Part shown: piece by piece, positions 26,584-34,718 of the stretch
Numbering within the stretch: the stretch's first letter is position 1
Layout of the letters: each line of letters starts with the position of its first letter
Assembly: GCF_031846645.1 (NCBI RefSeq)
Contig: NZ_JAVRHN010000005.1
Coordinates: 124,001-188,000, forward strand
Origin: Autumnicola psychrophila
Lineage (GTDB): Bacteria > Bacteroidota > Bacteroidia > Flavobacteriales > Flavobacteriaceae
DNA: 64,000 nt
Direction: 5' to 3'
The notes under the pieces: model-generated
Seen by the model: the letters and a program-made list of their open reading frames with translations, nothing else
The model's database searches: none
Told to the model about the DNA's origin: nothing
Program-made: the position numbers and the translations under genes

Positions 26584-27591
26584 CTATTCAGGCTTTTTAT
26601 TGAGCATTTCCCAAAGCCGGTCTTTCAACTCGGTAAGCCCCTGTTGTGCAACTGAAGAAATAAATACGTAATCTGCATTTAAGTTTTTATCGAGTTCTGC
26701 CTTTAATTCTACTTTAAGTTCTGCATCCAGCATATCACTTTTTGAGATCGCAATAAGCCGGTCCTTATCCAGCATCTCCGGATTATACCTTCTCAATTCA
26801 TCGACCAGAATTTCATACTGCTTTGCAATATTGGGAGCATCGGCAGGAATTAAGAATAGTAAAGTGGAATTTCGCTCGATATGCCGCAAAAAGCGATAAC
26901 CAAGTCCCTTTCCTTCCGCAGCTCCTTCTATAATTCCCGGAATATCGGCAACTACAAAAGTTTTAAAATCCCGATACTGTACAATTCCGAGGTTAGGCTT
27001 TAGAGTAGTAAATTCGTAATCTGCAATTTTAGGTTTTGCAGCAGTAATTACGGAAAGCAGTGTAGATTTTCCGGCATTAGGAAATCCAACAAGTCCAACA
27101 TCGGCAAGAACTTTTAATTCCAGAGTAACATCTACTTCCTGTCCTTCAATTCCCGGCTGCGCATAGCGCGGAGTCTGATTTGTTGAACTTTTAAAATGCC
27201 AGTTTCCAAGACCACCTTTTCCGCCTTCTGCTACAATATATTCTTTGCCGTCTTCAGTAATCTCATGGATTATTTCTTCGGTTTCGGTATCCCGGATTAC
27301 TGTTCCCAAAGGAACATCGATATATTCGTCAGACCCATCAGAACCTGAACTCCTGGATTTTGATCCGTTACCGCCATGTTCTGCCCTTACATGCCTCTTA
27401 AATTTTAAATGAAAGAGCGTCCAAAGATTTTTATCGCCGCGAATAATCACATGTCCTCCCCGGCCGCCATCTCCCCCATCGGGACCACCTTTAGTAATAT
27501 ATTTTTCCCGGTGTAAATGTGCAGAACCACTCCCTCCTTTTCCGGAAGAAATGTGAATTTTCACATAATCAACAAAATTCCCTTCAGTCAT
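26584..27591 (-). CDS. obgE: Obg-family GTPase
   Basis: Obg is an essential GTPase that binds the 50S ribosomal subunit and links ribosome assembly to growth and stress. The 335 residues hold the glycine-rich Obg fold (residues 1-160, with SGKGGSGSAHLHREKYITKG and PDGGDGGRGGHVIIRGDKN). The G domain follows, with G1 GFPNAGKSTLLSVI, the G2 threonine in YEFTTLKPNLG, G3 VADIPGIIEGAAEGKG and G4 AISKSDMLD. The variable C-terminal extension of longer Obg proteins is absent. It is the last gene of hpt-adk-obgE, with a 98-base gap after adk that holds one copy of the recurring intergenic motif. Confidence 0.97.
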   Translation of the reverse strand: MTEGNFVDYVKIHISSGKGGSGSAHLHREKYITKGGPDGGDGGRGGHVIIRGDKNLWTLFHLKFKRHVRAEHGGNGSKSRSSGSDGSDEYIDVPLGTVIRDTETEEIIHEITEDGKEYIVAEGGKGGLGNWHFKSSTNQTPRYAQPGIEGQEVDVTLELKVLADVGLVGFPNAGKSTLLSVITAAKPKIADYEFTTLKPNLGIVQYRDFKTFVVADIPGIIEGAAEGKGLGYRFLRHIERNSTLLFLIPADAPNIAKQYEILVDELRRYNPEMLDKDRLIAISKSDMLDAELKVELKAELDKNLNADYVFISSVAQQGLTELKDRLWEMLNKKPE

Positions 27592-27645
27592 ATTCGTTCT
27601 TGTTTGAGGCTTTCAAATTTTATTTTCGTCGCTTTTTAAACAGCA

Positions 27646-27680
27646 TGCCGATAATTGGCATTTTAAGGCGGCCTCTTTTC
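27646..27680 (+). repeat. Intergenic motif copy C
   Basis: TGCCGATAATTGGCATTTTA, then AGGCGGCCTCTTTTC, aligns with the other copies. Here the core also forms a small palindrome (ATGCC and GGCAT around GATAATT). It lies in the adk-obgE gap. Confidence 0.45.
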
Positions 27681-27689
27681 CTTCAGTTA

Positions 27690-28265
27690 TTAGATAAGTT
27701 GGTCTATAACCTCACTTAAACGTTGGGTGATTTCCTGAACAGATCCAACCCCGTCTACGCCGTAATATTTATCGTCTTTTTTGTAATACTCTTTAAGAAT
27801 AGCAGTCTCTTCGTAGTACACTTTTATTCTTTCCCTTATTACAGACTCATCTGCATCATCTGGTCTTCCTGAAGTTTTTCCACGTTCCAGTAAGCGTTGC
27901 ACCAAAACCTCATCTTCTACCTCCAAGGCGATCATAGCATCTACTCCTTCGCCCTTGGAAGCAAGAAATTCACCCAATGCTTCTGCCTGGGCGCGGGTTC
28001 TTGGAAAACCATCAAAAATAAAGCCTTTAGCACCCTCATTTCCTTCAACTTCTGCTTTTAGCATGTCGATAGTCACCTGATCGGGAACCAACTGCCCTTT
28101 ATCCATATAGGATTTTGCACTTTTACCAAGCTCTGTTTCGTTTTTGATGTTGTACCGAAAAACATCTCCGGTAGAGATATGAACCAGTTGATATTTTTCC
28201 TTTAAAATTGAAGCTTGTGTTCCTTTGCCGGCGCCGGGAGGGCCAAAAAGTACCAGATTTGTCAT
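27690..28265 (-). CDS. adk: Adenylate kinase
   Basis: This enzyme interconverts ATP + AMP with two ADP. The 191 residues match the short form that lacks the zinc/LID insert. Motifs: P-loop LVLFGPPGAGKGTQASIL, the AMP-binding segment HISTGDVFRYNIKNETELGK, the signature GFIFDGFPRTRAQAEALGEF and the LID arginine segment LLERGKTSGRPDDADESVI. It is 3 bases downstream of hpt and clearly in the same transcript. Confidence 0.97.
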   Translation of the reverse strand: MTNLVLFGPPGAGKGTQASILKEKYQLVHISTGDVFRYNIKNETELGKSAKSYMDKGQLVPDQVTIDMLKAEVEGNEGAKGFIFDGFPRTRAQAEALGEFLASKGEGVDAMIALEVEDEVLVQRLLERGKTSGRPDDADESVIRERIKVYYEETAILKEYYKKDDKYYGVDGVGSVQEITQRLSEVIDQLI

Positions 28266-28268
28266 TTT

Positions 28269-28799
28269 TTATTCTTTGCGTTTATATACTTGCGTAAGAT
28301 TCCTGCCCAAACCGTCATAATCCAGGCCGTACCCTACAATAAATTTATCAGGTATTTGAATTCCTATATATTCGATATGCAATGATTTCTTGTAGGCTTC
28401 AGGTTTAAAAAACAGCGTGGCCACTTTATAATCGGCTACTTTTTCAGCTTCCAGAATTTTGTTTATCTCTTCCAGCGTGTTACCTGTATCCACAATATCT
28501 TCAAGGATCACCACTTTTCTCCCTTCTACTTTTTGATTTAACCCAACTAAGGTTTTTACTGTACCAGTAGTCGAAGTACCTTCATAGGAGCCCATTTTCA
28601 CAAAACTCACCTCGCAATCTCCTTTAAAACGTTTTATTACTTCTGAAGCAAACATAAAAGAGCCATTTAAAACCCCAATAAAAATCGGGTTTTGATCTTT
28701 ATAATCGGCATTAAGCCGACTTGCAATCTTTGCCACAGCACCTTCTATTTCTTCTTCGGAAATATAAGGCTCAAATTTTAAATCGTGAAGTTGAATCAA
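28269..28799 (-). CDS. hpt: Hypoxanthine phosphoribosyltransferase
   Basis: This salvage enzyme converts hypoxanthine or guanine plus PRPP to IMP or GMP. The 176 residues show the PRPP-binding loop RKVVILEDIVDTGNTLEEIN, the flexible loop region KMGSYEGTSTTGTVKTLVG and the C-terminal IPDKFIVGYGLDYDGLGRNL, the purine-contacting part. The start is TTG at 28799 (MIQLHDLKFEPY); no ATG is available. It is the first gene of hpt-adk-obgE and is divergent from purK-purE, so purine salvage and purine synthesis are transcribed back to back from a 120-base region. Confidence 0.95.
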   Translation of the reverse strand: MIQLHDLKFEPYISEEEIEGAVAKIASRLNADYKDQNPIFIGVLNGSFMFASEVIKRFKGDCEVSFVKMGSYEGTSTTGTVKTLVGLNQKVEGRKVVILEDIVDTGNTLEEINKILEAEKVADYKVATLFFKPEAYKKSLHIEYIGIQIPDKFIVGYGLDYDGLGRNLTQVYKRKE

Positions 28800-28819
28800 A
28801 GCATCAAATTTTAAAGAGG

Positions 28820-28846
28820 CAAAGATAAGGATTCTGAATCATCCAA
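28820..28846 (-). promoter_or_regulatory. Promoter of hpt-adk-obgE
   Basis: On the minus strand TTG (28846-28844) is followed after 16 bases by TATCTTTG (28827-28820), matching the -33 and -7 boxes of Bacteroidota promoters with spacing one base short of the usual range. The TTG start codon of hpt follows 20 bases later. Confidence 0.55.
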
Positions 28847-28894
28847 ACTATCAGATTTCTATAAGAATAAGTAGTGCATTCCACCTTAAAAAAT

Positions 28895-28902
28895 TATTTT
28901 TG
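28895..28902 (+). promoter_or_regulatory. Putative -7 box of purK-purE
   Basis: TATTTTTG matches TAnnTTTG and lies 17 bases before the purK ATG. No clear -33 TTG is present. Confidence 0.45.
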
Positions 28903-28919
28903 TATAAACTGAAATCTAT

Positions 28920-30080
28920 ATGCTGAATTATTTTTCTTCAGACTTTAAATTAGGAATTCTCGGCGGCGGTCAGCTGGGAAAAATGATGCTTTATGAAACA
29001 CGGAAATTTGATATCCAGACTAATGTTTTAGATCCAAACGCTGAAGCTCCCTGCAGCATTTCCTGCAACTATTTTGAGCAGGGCGATTTAATGGATTACA
29101 AAACGGTTCTTGAATTTGGCAGAAAAGCAGATGTAGTTACTTTTGAAATTGAAGGTGTGAATGTTGATGCTCTCAGAAAACTGGAAGAAGAAGGTATAAA
29201 GACCTACCCTTCTGCCGCTACCCTGGAAAAAATTCAGAATAAAGGAATCCAGAAAAATTTTTATCTAGAAAATGACATTCCTACAGCAGTTTTTCAGCTA
29301 TACAAGAACAAAGAAGAATTGCTGAAGGAGATTCAGCAAGGGAAGCGAAAACTGCCTTTTGTCTGGAAAAGCACCACCGGCGGATACGACGGCAAAGGAG
29401 TCGCTGTTATAAAAACTGAAGGTGATTTAAAAAATCTACCTGATGCAGAATGTATAGCAGAGGAAATGATTCCGTTTAAGAACGAGCTTGCAGTTATTGT
29501 GGCGAGAAATCCTTCAGGCGAAGTAAAGACTTACCCTGTTGTAGAAATGGAATTTCATCCAGTTGCCAATCAGGTGGAATATGTAATTTGTCCGGCAAGA
29601 ATTGATGCTGAAGTAACGGAAAAAGCAAGAAATCTCGCTAAAAAAGTTTCCGAAGCATTTAAGCATGTAGGCCTATTGGCCGTAGAAATGTTCCAGACAA
29701 AGGATGATGAAATCCTTGTAAATGAAGTTGCTCCAAGACCGCACAACAGCGGACATTACAGTATAGAAGCAAGTTACACCAACCAGTTTGAGCAGCATAT
29801 ACGGGCGATTCTCGACCTTCCATTGGGAAATACAGATAGCAAAGTCGGCGGAATTATGGTAAACCTGGTTGGTGACGAAAATTATACGGGCGAAGTCGTA
29901 TATCAGAATATTAAAAAAATAATGAAGATGCCAGGAGTCACCCCTCACATCTACGGAAAAAAAATCACACGTCCCTTCCGGAAAATGGGGCACGTTACCA
30001 TTGTAAATGAGAAAATTTCGGAAGCGAGAAGAATTGCCGAAGAAGTAAAAAATTCAATTAAAGTAATAGCTAAAAAATAA
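28920..30080 (+). CDS. purK: 5-(carboxyamino)imidazole ribonucleotide synthase
   Basis: PurK uses ATP and bicarbonate to convert AIR to N5-CAIR in purine synthesis. The 386 residues have the ATP-grasp layout: N-terminal LGILGGGQLGKMMLYETRKF, VVTFEIEGVNVDALRKLEEE, the ATP loop LPFVWKSTTGGYDGKGVAVI, and the metal site region LAVEMFQTKDDEILVNEVAP followed by RPHNSGHYSIEA. The downstream purE codes for the mutase that uses its product. The ATG start is 17 bases from a TATTTTTG box. Confidence 0.97.
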   Translation: MLNYFSSDFKLGILGGGQLGKMMLYETRKFDIQTNVLDPNAEAPCSISCNYFEQGDLMDYKTVLEFGRKADVVTFEIEGVNVDALRKLEEEGIKTYPSAATLEKIQNKGIQKNFYLENDIPTAVFQLYKNKEELLKEIQQGKRKLPFVWKSTTGGYDGKGVAVIKTEGDLKNLPDAECIAEEMIPFKNELAVIVARNPSGEVKTYPVVEMEFHPVANQVEYVICPARIDAEVTEKARNLAKKVSEAFKHVGLLAVEMFQTKDDEILVNEVAPRPHNSGHYSIEASYTNQFEQHIRAILDLPLGNTDSKVGGIMVNLVGDENYTGEVVYQNIKKIMKMPGVTPHIYGKKITRPFRKMGHVTIVNEKISEARRIAEEVKNSIKVIAKK

Positions 30081-30123
30081 CAATTATCTCACATCTGTTC
30101 TTGTGAGCACCAGAAAACAAACT

Positions 30124-30609
30124 ATGGGAAAAGTAGCAGTAATCATGGGTAGTACCAGCGATATGCCGGTAATGCAGGATGCAATAGACATTCTGGAAGG
30201 TTTTGATATTGAAGTTGAAGTGGATATAGTTTCTGCCCATCGTACTCCCGAGAAGTTATTCGAGTACGGAAAAACCGCCCATAATCGCGGCATACAGGTA
30301 ATAGTTGCCGGTGCCGGTGGTGCAGCACATTTACCGGGAATGATTGCGTCACTCTCCCCACTTCCTGTAATTGGTGTTCCCGTTAAATCCAGTAATTCTA
30401 TCGACGGGTGGGACTCTGTACTTTCCATCCTACAAATGCCGGGAGGTGTTCCTGTGGCTACGGTAGCATTAAATGGCGCAAAAAATGCCGGTATACTTGC
30501 AGCTCAAATTATTGGCTCCTCAGATAAATGCACACTGGATAAGATTTTGGTTTATAAAGAAGGTTTAAAAGAAAAGGTAATAGAAGGCGCAAAAAAGATC
30601 CAAAAATAA
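30124..30609 (+). CDS. purE: N5-carboxyaminoimidazole ribonucleotide mutase
   Basis: PurE (class I) rearranges N5-CAIR to CAIR. From ATG 30124 the protein has 161 residues, the normal size. Motifs are VAVIMGSTSDMPVMQDAIDI, the catalytic histidine segment VSAHRTPEKLFEYGKTA, and the glycine loop VIVAGAGGAAHLPGMIAS. A GTG seven codons upstream (30103) is in frame, but the ATG places the conserved N-terminus at residue 3 and is preferred. It lies 43 bases downstream of purK. A hairpin directly follows the stop. Confidence 0.96.
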   Translation: MGKVAVIMGSTSDMPVMQDAIDILEGFDIEVEVDIVSAHRTPEKLFEYGKTAHNRGIQVIVAGAGGAAHLPGMIASLSPLPVIGVPVKSSNSIDGWDSVLSILQMPGGVPVATVALNGAKNAGILAAQIIGSSDKCTLDKILVYKEGLKEKVIEGAKKIQK

Positions 30610-30611
30610 AA

Positions 30612-30635
30612 CAAGCCACACTTTCGTGTGGCTTG
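30612..30635 (+). terminator. Hairpin after purE without a U-tract
   Basis: CAAGCCACAC and GTGTGGCTTG form a perfect 10-base stem with loop TTTC, starting 2 bases after the purE stop. The sequence that follows (CGCAGTAGTT) is not T-rich, so it is either a weak terminator or a 3' end stabiliser. Confidence 0.5.
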
Positions 30636-30810
30636 CGCAGTAGTTACTTAGTGTAAAATCTATTTATTAACCATTCTAAATATATTAATCCACAACTTTT
30701 AAAAGTAACCTACATCTTAATATTTTCTAAAGAAGGTGTAAATATAGTTAAAAAATATACAAATAATGATTTAGATCATTAAATAATCCAATAACGTCAA
30801 GCTAATCCTT

Positions 30811-32844
30811 ATGATTACAAAAAATAATTTACTTGAAGAATTTACCTACGCACCTTTTTCTAAGATAAAAAATGAGCATTTTAAGCCAACAATTATTTCT
30901 GCTATTGATGCTGCGCGTGCCGAAATTGATGCTATTACAAACTCGAAGGAAAAACCCAATTTTGAAAATACCATAGCTGCTTTGGAATTCTCAGGAAAAC
31001 AACTGGACCGGGTAACCAGTATTTTCTTCAATTTAAATTCTGCTGAAACCAATAAGGAAATTCAGAAAATCGCCCAGGAAGTATCACCGCTCCTAACCGA
31101 TTTCAAGAACGATACTATTTTAAACAAAACCCTTTTTGATAAGGTGAAAAGCGTTTACGAGATTCAGGATCAACTGGAGCTAAGTGTAGAACAAAAAACG
31201 CTACTTGACGAAAAATACAAAGCCTTCTCGAGAAACGGCGCCAATCTTCCTGAAGACAAGCAAAAGGAACTGAGAGAGATCGATAAAGAGCTCTCCTCTC
31301 TAAGCCTTAAATTTGGAGAAAATGTACTTGAGGAAACAAACAAATTTGAACTTCATATTACAAATGAAGAGGATCTAAAAGGACTGCCGGACAGCTTTAA
31401 AGAAGAAGCAAAATCTGTAGCCGCAGATAAAGAAAAAGAAGGCTGGATCTTTACGCTGCAGTATCCAAGTTACATTCCGTTCATGAAATATGTCGAAAAC
31501 CGGGAACTTCGAAAAAAAATGGCGCTTGCTTTTGGATCTAAAGGTTTTCACAATGATGAATTGGACAACCAGGAAAATGTGCTGAAAATTGCCAAATTAA
31601 GACATCGACGTGCAAACCTGTTAGGTTTTAAAACGCATGCTCATTTTGTCCTAGAACAGCGAATGGCAGAGACGCCAGACAAGGTAAACAACTTTTTAGA
31701 TCAAATTTTGGAAAAAGCTAAGCCTGCTGCTGAACGTGAATTTTCAGAACTTGAAAATTTCGCCAAAAAACTGGATGGAATCGATCAACTGCAAAAATGG
31801 GATGCTGCTTTTTACGGTGAAAAACTAAAACAGGAGCTTTTTGATCTTAATGATGAAAAACTAAAGCCTTATTTTGAGCTTGAAAGTGTTATTCAAGGCG
31901 TTTTTCTTGTTTCCAATAAACTTTACGGCCTGAACTTCACAGAAGTTTTTGATGTCGACAAATATCATCCCGATGTAAAGACGTATCAGGTAACAGATGA
32001 GCAAAATAAGGACATCGCTTTACTCTATGCAGATTTCCATCCCAGGGAAGGGAAACGTGGCGGTGCCTGGATGACCGGCTATAAACCGCAATACATCCAA
32101 AATGGCAAAAATGAGCGTCCCCATATTTCTATCGTCTGCAACTTCACAAAACCATCTAAAAAAGATCCTTCACTATTAACTTTTAACGAAGTAACCACCC
32201 TTTTTCATGAATTTGGACATGCCCTGCACGGGATGTTGGCCAACACAACTTACCCGAGTATTTCAGGAGCTAATGTCTACTGGGATTTTGTGGAATTGCC
32301 GAGCCAGGTACTCGAGAATTGGTGTTATGAGAAGGAGGCACTTCAGCTTTTCGCAAAGCATTACAAAACCGGAGAGACCATCCCGATGGAGCTTGTAGAA
32401 AAGATAAAGGAATCGGCTAATTTTCACGAAGGTATGGCTACGGTGCGACAATTGAGTTTTGGAATGCTGGATCTTAGCTGGCATGGGATAGATCCTACAA
32501 ATATCTCTAATGTAAAAGCACATGAAGACGAAGCTTTTGAGCCCACAAAGTTATATCCCGATGTTGATAAAAATTGTATGAGCACTTCATTTTCACACAT
32601 TTTTCAGGGCGGTTATTCTGCCGGATATTATTCTTACAAATGGGCAGAAGTGCTGGATGCCGATACTTTTGAATATTTTCAGGAGCAGGGAATTTTCAGC
32701 AGGGAAGTGGCGAATAAATTTAGGGAAAACATATTGTCTCAGGGAGGAACCGAGCATCCAATGACGCTTTATAAACGCTTCCGCGGAAAAGAACCTCAAC
32801 CGGAAGCTTTGTTAAAAAGAGCGGGATTACTTCCGAAGGAATAA
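30811..32844 (+). CDS. dcp: M3-family metallopeptidase (peptidyl-dipeptidase Dcp-like)
   Basis: This 677-residue zinc peptidase of the thimet/oligopeptidase family removes dipeptides from, or cleaves, short peptides. The zinc motif is FHEFGHALHGML (about residues 465-476), followed downstream by the third ligand region SGANVYWDFVELPSQVLENW. The substrate-binding C-terminal segment contains SHIFQGGYSAGYYSYKWAEV. No signal peptide is seen, so it is probably cytoplasmic, in contrast to some Bacteroidota paralogues that are lipoproteins. Dcp and OpdA are hard to separate by eye; length and the final YKRFRGKEPQPEALLKRAGL favour Dcp. It has its own terminator. Confidence 0.92.
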   Translation: MITKNNLLEEFTYAPFSKIKNEHFKPTIISAIDAARAEIDAITNSKEKPNFENTIAALEFSGKQLDRVTSIFFNLNSAETNKEIQKIAQEVSPLLTDFKNDTILNKTLFDKVKSVYEIQDQLELSVEQKTLLDEKYKAFSRNGANLPEDKQKELREIDKELSSLSLKFGENVLEETNKFELHITNEEDLKGLPDSFKEEAKSVAADKEKEGWIFTLQYPSYIPFMKYVENRELRKKMALAFGSKGFHNDELDNQENVLKIAKLRHRRANLLGFKTHAHFVLEQRMAETPDKVNNFLDQILEKAKPAAEREFSELENFAKKLDGIDQLQKWDAAFYGEKLKQELFDLNDEKLKPYFELESVIQGVFLVSNKLYGLNFTEVFDVDKYHPDVKTYQVTDEQNKDIALLYADFHPREGKRGGAWMTGYKPQYIQNGKNERPHISIVCNFTKPSKKDPSLLTFNEVTTLFHEFGHALHGMLANTTYPSISGANVYWDFVELPSQVLENWCYEKEALQLFAKHYKTGETIPMELVEKIKESANFHEGMATVRQLSFGMLDLSWHGIDPTNISNVKAHEDEAFEPTKLYPDVDKNCMSTSFSHIFQGGYSAGYYSYKWAEVLDADTFEYFQEQGIFSREVANKFRENILSQGGTEHPMTLYKRFRGKEPQPEALLKRAGLLPKE

Positions 32845-32853
32845 AAAAATTAC

Positions 32854-32893
32854 GCAGCCAAATTCCAGTTAATAAGGAAATTGGCTGCACTTT
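32854..32893 (+). terminator. Terminator of the M3 peptidase gene
   Basis: GCAGCCAAATTCC pairs with GGAAATTGGCTGC (one mismatch) around a 9-base loop, followed by ACTTTTT. Confidence 0.8.
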
Positions 32894-32943
32894 TTGGCAT
32901 AAAATCTTATCGTTTTTATAACTTATTTGAATATTTCTTTTTA

Positions 32944-32951
32944 TATTTTTG
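32944..32951 (+). promoter_or_regulatory. Putative -7 box of the second sigma factor gene
   Basis: TATTTTTG lies 16 bases before the ATG. A TTG 14 bases upstream is closer than the usual 17-23, so the promoter is only partly convincing. Confidence 0.4.
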
Positions 32952-32967
32952 AGTAAGAAAATTTCTT

Positions 32968-33519
32968 ATGCCAGCTCACAGCCTCGACCCTACCAAGTGG
33001 GTGGACAAATATTCAGACTATCTATTTAATTATACGATTGTTCGGGTGAACGACCGGGAGATAGCTAATGACCTTATTTCTGAAACTTTTCTGGCCGGAT
33101 TAAAGTCGATGAAAAATTTTAAAGGAGAAGCAAGTGAACGCACCTGGTTAATTTCAATATTGAAGCGAAAAATAATTGACCATTACCGCAGGATAAATTC
33201 CAGAAAGGGAAAAGCTGAAGTACATATCAATTATTCAGATGAATATAGCGATGGAGAATGGTTGGAGGAGCGGGTTCCAGATTATTCTGACCGTAATGCA
33301 GAAGATGAAATGGAGAATACCGAATTGGGAATGGCTATCCTGGAATGTCTTGATCAAATAAACGAAAAGCAGGCAGCCATCTTTAAAATGAAAACAATTG
33401 ATGGTGCAGATACAGAAGTTATTTGTAATGAGTTTAATATCACGCCGTCTAACCTGTGGGTAATCATACACAGGGCGAGAGTATCTCTTGCCGCATGTCT
33501 TGAAAAAAACTGGTTTTAG
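32968..33519 (+). CDS. ECF-type RNA polymerase sigma factor
   Basis: This is a 183-residue sigma factor. Region 2 covers about residues 14-75 (DYLFNYTIVRVNDREIANDL, ISETFLAGLKSMKNF, then TWLISILKRKIIDHYRR). Region 4 covers about residues 120-178 (GMAILECLDQINEKQAAIFK, then CNEFNITPSNLWVIIHRAR). The linker between them is acidic (NYSDEYSDGEWLEERVPDYS). Three bases after its stop begins a small protein with a zinc anti-sigma motif, so this is a self-contained sigma/anti-sigma unit. It is unrelated in neighbours and linker to the sigma factor at 5652. Confidence 0.93.
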   Translation: MPAHSLDPTKWVDKYSDYLFNYTIVRVNDREIANDLISETFLAGLKSMKNFKGEASERTWLISILKRKIIDHYRRINSRKGKAEVHINYSDEYSDGEWLEERVPDYSDRNAEDEMENTELGMAILECLDQINEKQAAIFKMKTIDGADTEVICNEFNITPSNLWVIIHRARVSLAACLEKNWF

Positions 33520-33522
33520 ATT

Positions 33523-33783
33523 ATGTTTAAAAATTTCTTCCTTATTGACTGCTCAAAAGCAGAAAACTGTTGTGATAAAGCCCAGTACAGGGAGCTTAGC
33601 AGAATTAACAAGTTCAAATTGCTAATGCACATTGCGATTTGCCAACGTTGTAAAGAATATACCCACCGTAATTCCCATCTCACAAAACTTATTAAAAAGT
33701 CTGACCTAAAGACCTGCAGTAAAGTGGACAAGAAAGTGTGGAAAGAAAGAATTAGAGAAGAACTCGCTAAACAAAATTCCTGA
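33523..33783 (+). CDS. Small zinc-type anti-sigma factor (ZAS motif)
   Basis: This 86-residue soluble protein contains HIAICQRC, the H-x3-C-x2-C arrangement of zinc-binding anti-sigma factors of the ChrR/RsrA type. Another CC pair occurs near residue 17 (AENCCDKAQ). There is no membrane segment. In the family a histidine or cysteine further upstream completes the zinc site, and some members release their sigma factor when thiols are oxidised. The gene begins 3 bases after the sigma factor and overlaps the convergent downstream gene by 17 bases at their 3' ends. Assignment rests on motif plus adjacency. Confidence 0.8.
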   Translation: MFKNFFLIDCSKAENCCDKAQYRELSRINKFKLLMHIAICQRCKEYTHRNSHLTKLIKKSDLKTCSKVDKKVWKERIREELAKQNS

Positions 33784-34591
33784 GAAGGAGTAAAATCATT
33801 AACCAGAAGACTGGCACACTCTCCACCCAAAATGACGAAAAGTAAGGACCTTGCGCTACTTTCGTTTTTAAAAGGAATCCTCCAGTGAGGATTAAAATAA
33901 ATACCAGGGATAGAAAATTGATTACTACAAATTCTTCCTGAAAAAATTCCAGAACAAGAATTATTAACAACAGTATATAACCTAAAATTTTCGTTTTCTC
34001 CACCCCTATTTGCTGTGGAAGAGTAGAAAGAGAGGGAATATCGTATTTTAAATCCCTTACTTCGAATGGAAGCATCAACACCACCACTAACAGGAAACGC
34101 TGTAGTAATTCAATAAAAATATCAGATGTCAATGAGTCTATTGATTTCACCAACGGAAGTAAAACAGTGGCTCCTGCCCAGGAAAGAGCAATTACGAAGA
34201 TTTTTATCCCGCTAAGGCTTCTCAAGTTCCTTTTACTCCCCAGTAAAGGCACGGCATAAAAGAGTGTAAAAAGCCCGAGAATAATGGCTATAGTTATAAC
34301 ACTGATACTCTGAATAATAAGGAAATAAGCACCGGCTAAAAAACAAAGCAGTGAAAACACCTGGATAATTCTAAGATTTCGGGTAAGACTCGAATGTTTG
34401 AGTTTAGCAATGCCTGCATACTTCACAAAATTGTAGCCGGTAATTGTTCCAAAGAAGATAAAAAAGAGCAGGTCATAATCCAACGGAATTTTGAATTCAA
34501 AGAAAGTTAGTGCACTTAGGGATACTACTGCCAGCGCCACGTGTACACTACTGTGTATGTATAAATCTATAGAATTCTTCAGAAAACTCAT
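33767..34591 (-). CDS. UbiA-like polytopic membrane protein
   Basis: This 274-residue protein has about eight hydrophobic helices. The overall pattern and the segment LLVVVLMLPFEVRDLKYDIP resemble the UbiA prenyltransferase superfamily, where this is the second Asp-rich motif. The first Asp-rich motif (NDxxDxxxD) is missing: the matching place reads TITGYNFVKYAGIAKLKHSS. The protein may therefore be a non-catalytic or divergent member. No partner gene is obvious; it converges on the anti-sigma gene and is divergent from gcvP. Homologues of this type are frequent and uncharacterised in flavobacteria, to my knowledge. Confidence 0.7.
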   Translation of the reverse strand: MSFLKNSIDLYIHSSVHVALAVVSLSALTFFEFKIPLDYDLLFFIFFGTITGYNFVKYAGIAKLKHSSLTRNLRIIQVFSLLCFLAGAYFLIIQSISVITIAIILGLFTLFYAVPLLGSKRNLRSLSGIKIFVIALSWAGATVLLPLVKSIDSLTSDIFIELLQRFLLVVVLMLPFEVRDLKYDIPSLSTLPQQIGVEKTKILGYILLLIILVLEFFQEEFVVINFLSLVFILILTGGFLLKTKVAQGPYFSSFWVESVPVFWLMILLLLRNFV

Positions 34592-34686
34592 TGCCCAAAA
34601 TTACACATAATAAAAGCACCGGCCGCACACTCTAAATCTTAACAACTGTAAAAGGGTAAACGACAATTTTTTAGATATAAATTACG

Positions 34687-34694
34687 TATTTTCG
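34687..34694 (+). promoter_or_regulatory. Putative -7 box of gcvP
   Basis: TATTTTCG is one base from TAnnTTTG and lies 25 bases before the ATG. No glycine riboswitch-like sequence was recognised between 34592 and 34718. Confidence 0.35.
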
Positions 34695-34718
34695 CGGCTC
34701 AAAACCACAACGATTTTT

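Noticed and set aside
34592..34718. Possible glycine riboswitch upstream of gcvP
   Set aside because: The 127-base gap is too short for a tandem aptamer, and I see no conserved glycine aptamer core.
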